7,891 nucleotides of DNA from Acidimicrobiaceae bacterium (lineage in GTDB: Bacteria; Actinomycetota; Acidimicrobiia; Acidimicrobiales; UBA10347): positions 1,810 through 9,700 of the forward strand of contig DNHM01000211.1 in assembly GCA_003485885.1 (NCBI GenBank), given 5' to 3'. Made by a program: the position numbers and the translations under genes. Of this stretch, positions 6,679 to 7,891 are shown one piece after another (the first letter of the stretch is position 1; each line of letters begins with the position of its first letter). The notes beneath the pieces are model-generated. The model saw only the letters and a list, made by a program, of their open reading frames with translations. It was not told the origin of the DNA and did no database searches.

Positions 6679-7476
6679 TCAGTCGCGGGTGCGAGCCACG
6701 GCAGGAACAGCAACCGCTGCAGCCAGTGCGATTCCAACGAAGGCGACCAGGCCGAAGTTGAGACCAGTCTGTGCGGCTTCGACTGGGCTATTGCCAGTGT
6801 TTACGGCTGATGGAGCAGAACCGAGACCACTGATTGATTCGGTCAGCACTGTCAATGAACCGGCATCGAGTGAACCAACGGCGTAAACGATCAGGCTGGC
6901 ACCTTCGGTAATGGGAAGATCAGCAGGGCCGATAACAACAGGGGCGGTTTCGCCAGTTGGTACGACAGATGCAGAGATCGTTCCGGCGGGAAGATCAGCG
7001 CCGCCACCGGCGCCGTTTGGCACGTTGGCGAATGCGACGTCACCGTTGGCGAGGACATCGACGGCAGGTGCTGCCGCAGCGTGGCGAACGGTCAACCGGC
7101 CGCTACCTGCAGCGATCGACGAGGTGTCGTTCTGGAATACCGCAATGGCAGGAGTACCCGACGCATCGAGGTGGGCAACGATCGTGAAGTTGCCTGATGA
7201 AGGGAGTGCAACGTCACCGGCGTCGATTGCCACGGTGTCAGTACCGGCCAGCTTGACCTTTACGCCTTCGAGGGTCGCACCAGCGAAGCCGGAGAGATCT
7301 TGGGTGTCGCCGAAGGAGAAACCTTCGAAGACGTTTGCGCCGCCGGCTTCGACATCGACATCGGTGTCGGGAATACCGTGCAATAGGTGAATACGTGCAT
7401 CTTGCGCAGATGCAGGAGATGCCATCGCAATTGTTGCGAGTGCGAGAACCATGAGTGCTGAGAATAACTTGCGCAT
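6679..7476 (-). CDS. Secreted DUF4397 domain protein with C-terminal sorting-signal-like anchor
   Basis: This 265-aa protein begins with a signal peptide (basic M-R-K, hydrophobic 4-19, likely cleavage after A-S-A at about residue 24). The mature part is two similar beta-rich halves, beginning A-R-I-H-L-L-H-G-I-P-D-T-D-V-D-V (27-42) and G-R-L-T-V-R-H-A-A-A-A-P-A-V-D-V (126-141), the hallmark of DUF4397. The C-terminus has A-A-Q-T-G (234-238), a hydrophobic helix (about 240-260) and a short charged tail R-T-R-D. This layout is that of a cell-wall sorting signal, with a motif near the actinobacterial L-A-x-T-G form but lacking the Leu. The sortase gene follows after 27 nt and is the likely anchoring enzyme. 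The biochemical role of DUF4397 is unknown. ATG at 7476 is preferred because the signal peptide starts there, with GAAAGG 10 nt upstream; an in-frame TTG at 7494 would add six residues. Confidence 0.9.
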   Translation of the reverse strand: MRKLFSALMVLALATIAMASPASAQDARIHLLHGIPDTDVDVEAGGANVFEGFSFGDTQDLSGFAGATLEGVKVKLAGTDTVAIDAGDVALPSSGNFTIVAHLDASGTPAIAVFQNDTSSIAAGSGRLTVRHAAAAPAVDVLANGDVAFANVPNGAGGGADLPAGTISASVVPTGETAPVVIGPADLPITEGASLIVYAVGSLDAGSLTVLTESISGLGSAPSAVNTGNSPVEAAQTGLNFGLVAFVGIALAAAVAVPAVARTRD

Positions 7477-7502
7477 GGAAGAGGCGCCTTTCAATTGGGT
7501 AC

Positions 7503-7528
7503 CCCCGACTACGACCCGATCCCCGACT
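7503..7528. repeat. Short direct repeat (CCCCGACT x2, 18-bp period)
   Basis: CCCCGACT occurs at 7503-7510 and again at 7521-7528, in the upstream region of the DUF4397 gene. The 18-bp period is near two helical turns, which would suit paired protein binding. The region is C-rich on the plus strand, so chance is possible. Confidence 0.35.
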
Positions 7529-7589
7529 TGGATGCACCCCAGGTAAGGAAATTTGTGATTCGTGGTTTTTCTCCCCTCACTGCATCCAA
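7528..7589 (-). promoter_or_regulatory. Long hairpin in the presumed 5' leader of the DUF4397 gene
   Basis: On the minus strand, TTGGATGCA (7589-7581) pairs perfectly with TGCATCCAA (7536-7528). Directly inside, GUGAGGGGA can pair with UUUCCUUAC as RNA (nine pairs including three G-U wobbles). This leaves a 20-nt A-rich loop and a CUGGGG bulge on the 3' side. If transcription of the DUF4397 operon starts upstream of 7589, this is a stable 62-nt leader element beginning about 50 nt before the start codon. I recognise no known riboswitch class in it. Confidence 0.5.
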
Positions 7590-7680
7590 ACCCATGATCT
7601 GGGCGAATAACGGTTTGTGTCAGTTGTTCCTCTCACATCAAATCGACCCATAGTTGACTCGTTATCGATCAGTTTCGATG

Positions 7681-7686
7681 TACCGT
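7681..7686 (+). promoter_or_regulatory. Possible -10 box of the sigma factor gene (leaderless type)
   Basis: TACCGT ends 8 nt before the GTG start at 7695, the same spacing as the box before the exporter operon. There is no SD. A TTGACT at 7654-7659 is 21 nt upstream, too far for an ordinary -35, so the call is weak. Confidence 0.3.
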
Positions 7687-7694
7687 CAACGGTT

Positions 7695-7891
7695 GTGCCG
7701 ACCGTAAACGCGATCGAAGACGCTTTTCGCTCCGGCAGTGAACCCGGACTTGCTGCGGCCTACGAAGCACACGGTTCGCTCGTCCACACACTTTGTGCTC
7801 GAGCCCATCCCAAAGCTGCTGCCGACATCACCCAAGAAGTTTTCTTGGCTGCGTGGAAAGCCCGTGATCGTTTCGACCCGAGTCGTGGCCC
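7695..7891 (+). CDS. ECF-type RNA polymerase sigma factor, N-terminal part (3' end outside window)
   Basis: Sixty-five codons are visible from a GTG start and the frame runs off the right edge. The sequence L-A-A-A-Y-E-A-H-G-S-L-V-H-T-L-C (19-34), then D-I-T-Q-E-V-F-L-A-A-W-K-A-R-D-R-F-D-P-S-R-G (44-64), is sigma-70 region 2 as found in group 4 (ECF) sigma factors. This region binds the core polymerase and recognises the -10 element. Region 4 lies beyond the window. GTG at 7695 was chosen because it starts just before the first conserved helix and sits 8 nt after a TANNNT box; the frame has no in-frame ATG nearby and no SD. The gene diverges from the DUF4397-sortase operon across a 218-nt region, so control of that operon by this sigma factor is plausible but unproven. 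A downstream anti-sigma factor is to be expected but not visible. Confidence 0.85.
   Translation, partial: MPTVNAIEDAFRSGSEPGLAAAYEAHGSLVHTLCARAHPKAAADITQEVFLAAWKARDRFDPSRG

Noticed and set aside
6265..6810. Plus-strand ORF of 181 codons over the sortase gene
   Set aside because: It is a shadow of the Pro/Ala/Thr-rich sortase linker, with Trp/Cys/Arg-rich translation typical of a non-coding frame.
7600..7640. ECF-type promoter on the minus strand (GGAAC ... CGTT) upstream of the DUF4397 gene
   Set aside because: GGAAC and CGTT are present, but only 13 nt apart, too short for known ECF promoters.
7653..7690. GTTGAC ... GTCAAC inverted repeat before the sigma factor start
   Set aside because: Six-bp arms separated by 26 nt with no extension are too easily found by chance to report as an operator.

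Overview
The window looks like a chromosomal segment from a moderately high-GC Gram-positive bacterium. The likely phylum is Actinomycetota, and a marine or freshwater Acidimicrobiia-like lineage is a guess. Supporting signs are the class F-type sortase, a secreted DUF4397 protein with a C-terminal anchor, a heterodimeric ABC exporter, and start codons with no Shine-Dalgarno (SD) but a TANNNT box 7-8 nt upstream, as in leaderless mRNAs. No mobile element, CRISPR array, rRNA or tRNA is visible.

Plus strand, left to right: the 3' end of an alpha/beta hydrolase gene (2-373); two ABC exporter half-transporter genes overlapping by 4 nt (405-2171 and 2168-4000), whose motifs show an asymmetric heterodimer with one degenerate ATP site; and a phytanoyl-CoA dioxygenase family gene (4079-5245). 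The promoters proposed for the exporter operon and for the dioxygenase gene share an identical CACGTGA upstream box at the same distance from a TAGNNT box.

Minus strand, right to left: a DUF4397 surface protein (7476-6679), a class F-type sortase (6651-5833) and a peroxiredoxin-like protein (5784-5296), closely spaced and probably one operon. A partial ECF sigma factor gene starts at 7695 and runs divergently off the right edge. The 218-nt divergent region holds a long hairpin and short direct repeats.

The most notable item is the peroxiredoxin-like gene. Its frame contains an in-frame TGA (5652-5650) exactly where this family has the first Cys of its active-site W-C-P-Y-C motif. The reading frame continues with high-quality family sequence on both sides, a strong SD and ATG lie upstream, and a two-part stem-loop fitting the bacterial SECIS rules begins 2 nt after the TGA. 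I interpret it as a selenoprotein with a U-x-x-C active site. A conventional gene caller would truncate it to an internal TTG start at 5631 and lose the active site. The sel genes needed for decoding are not in the window.

How the genes may work together: the sortase probably anchors the neighbouring DUF4397 protein, the ECF sigma factor may control that surface operon, and the selenoprotein probably works in cytosolic thiol redox chemistry. These links are inferences from neighbourhood.
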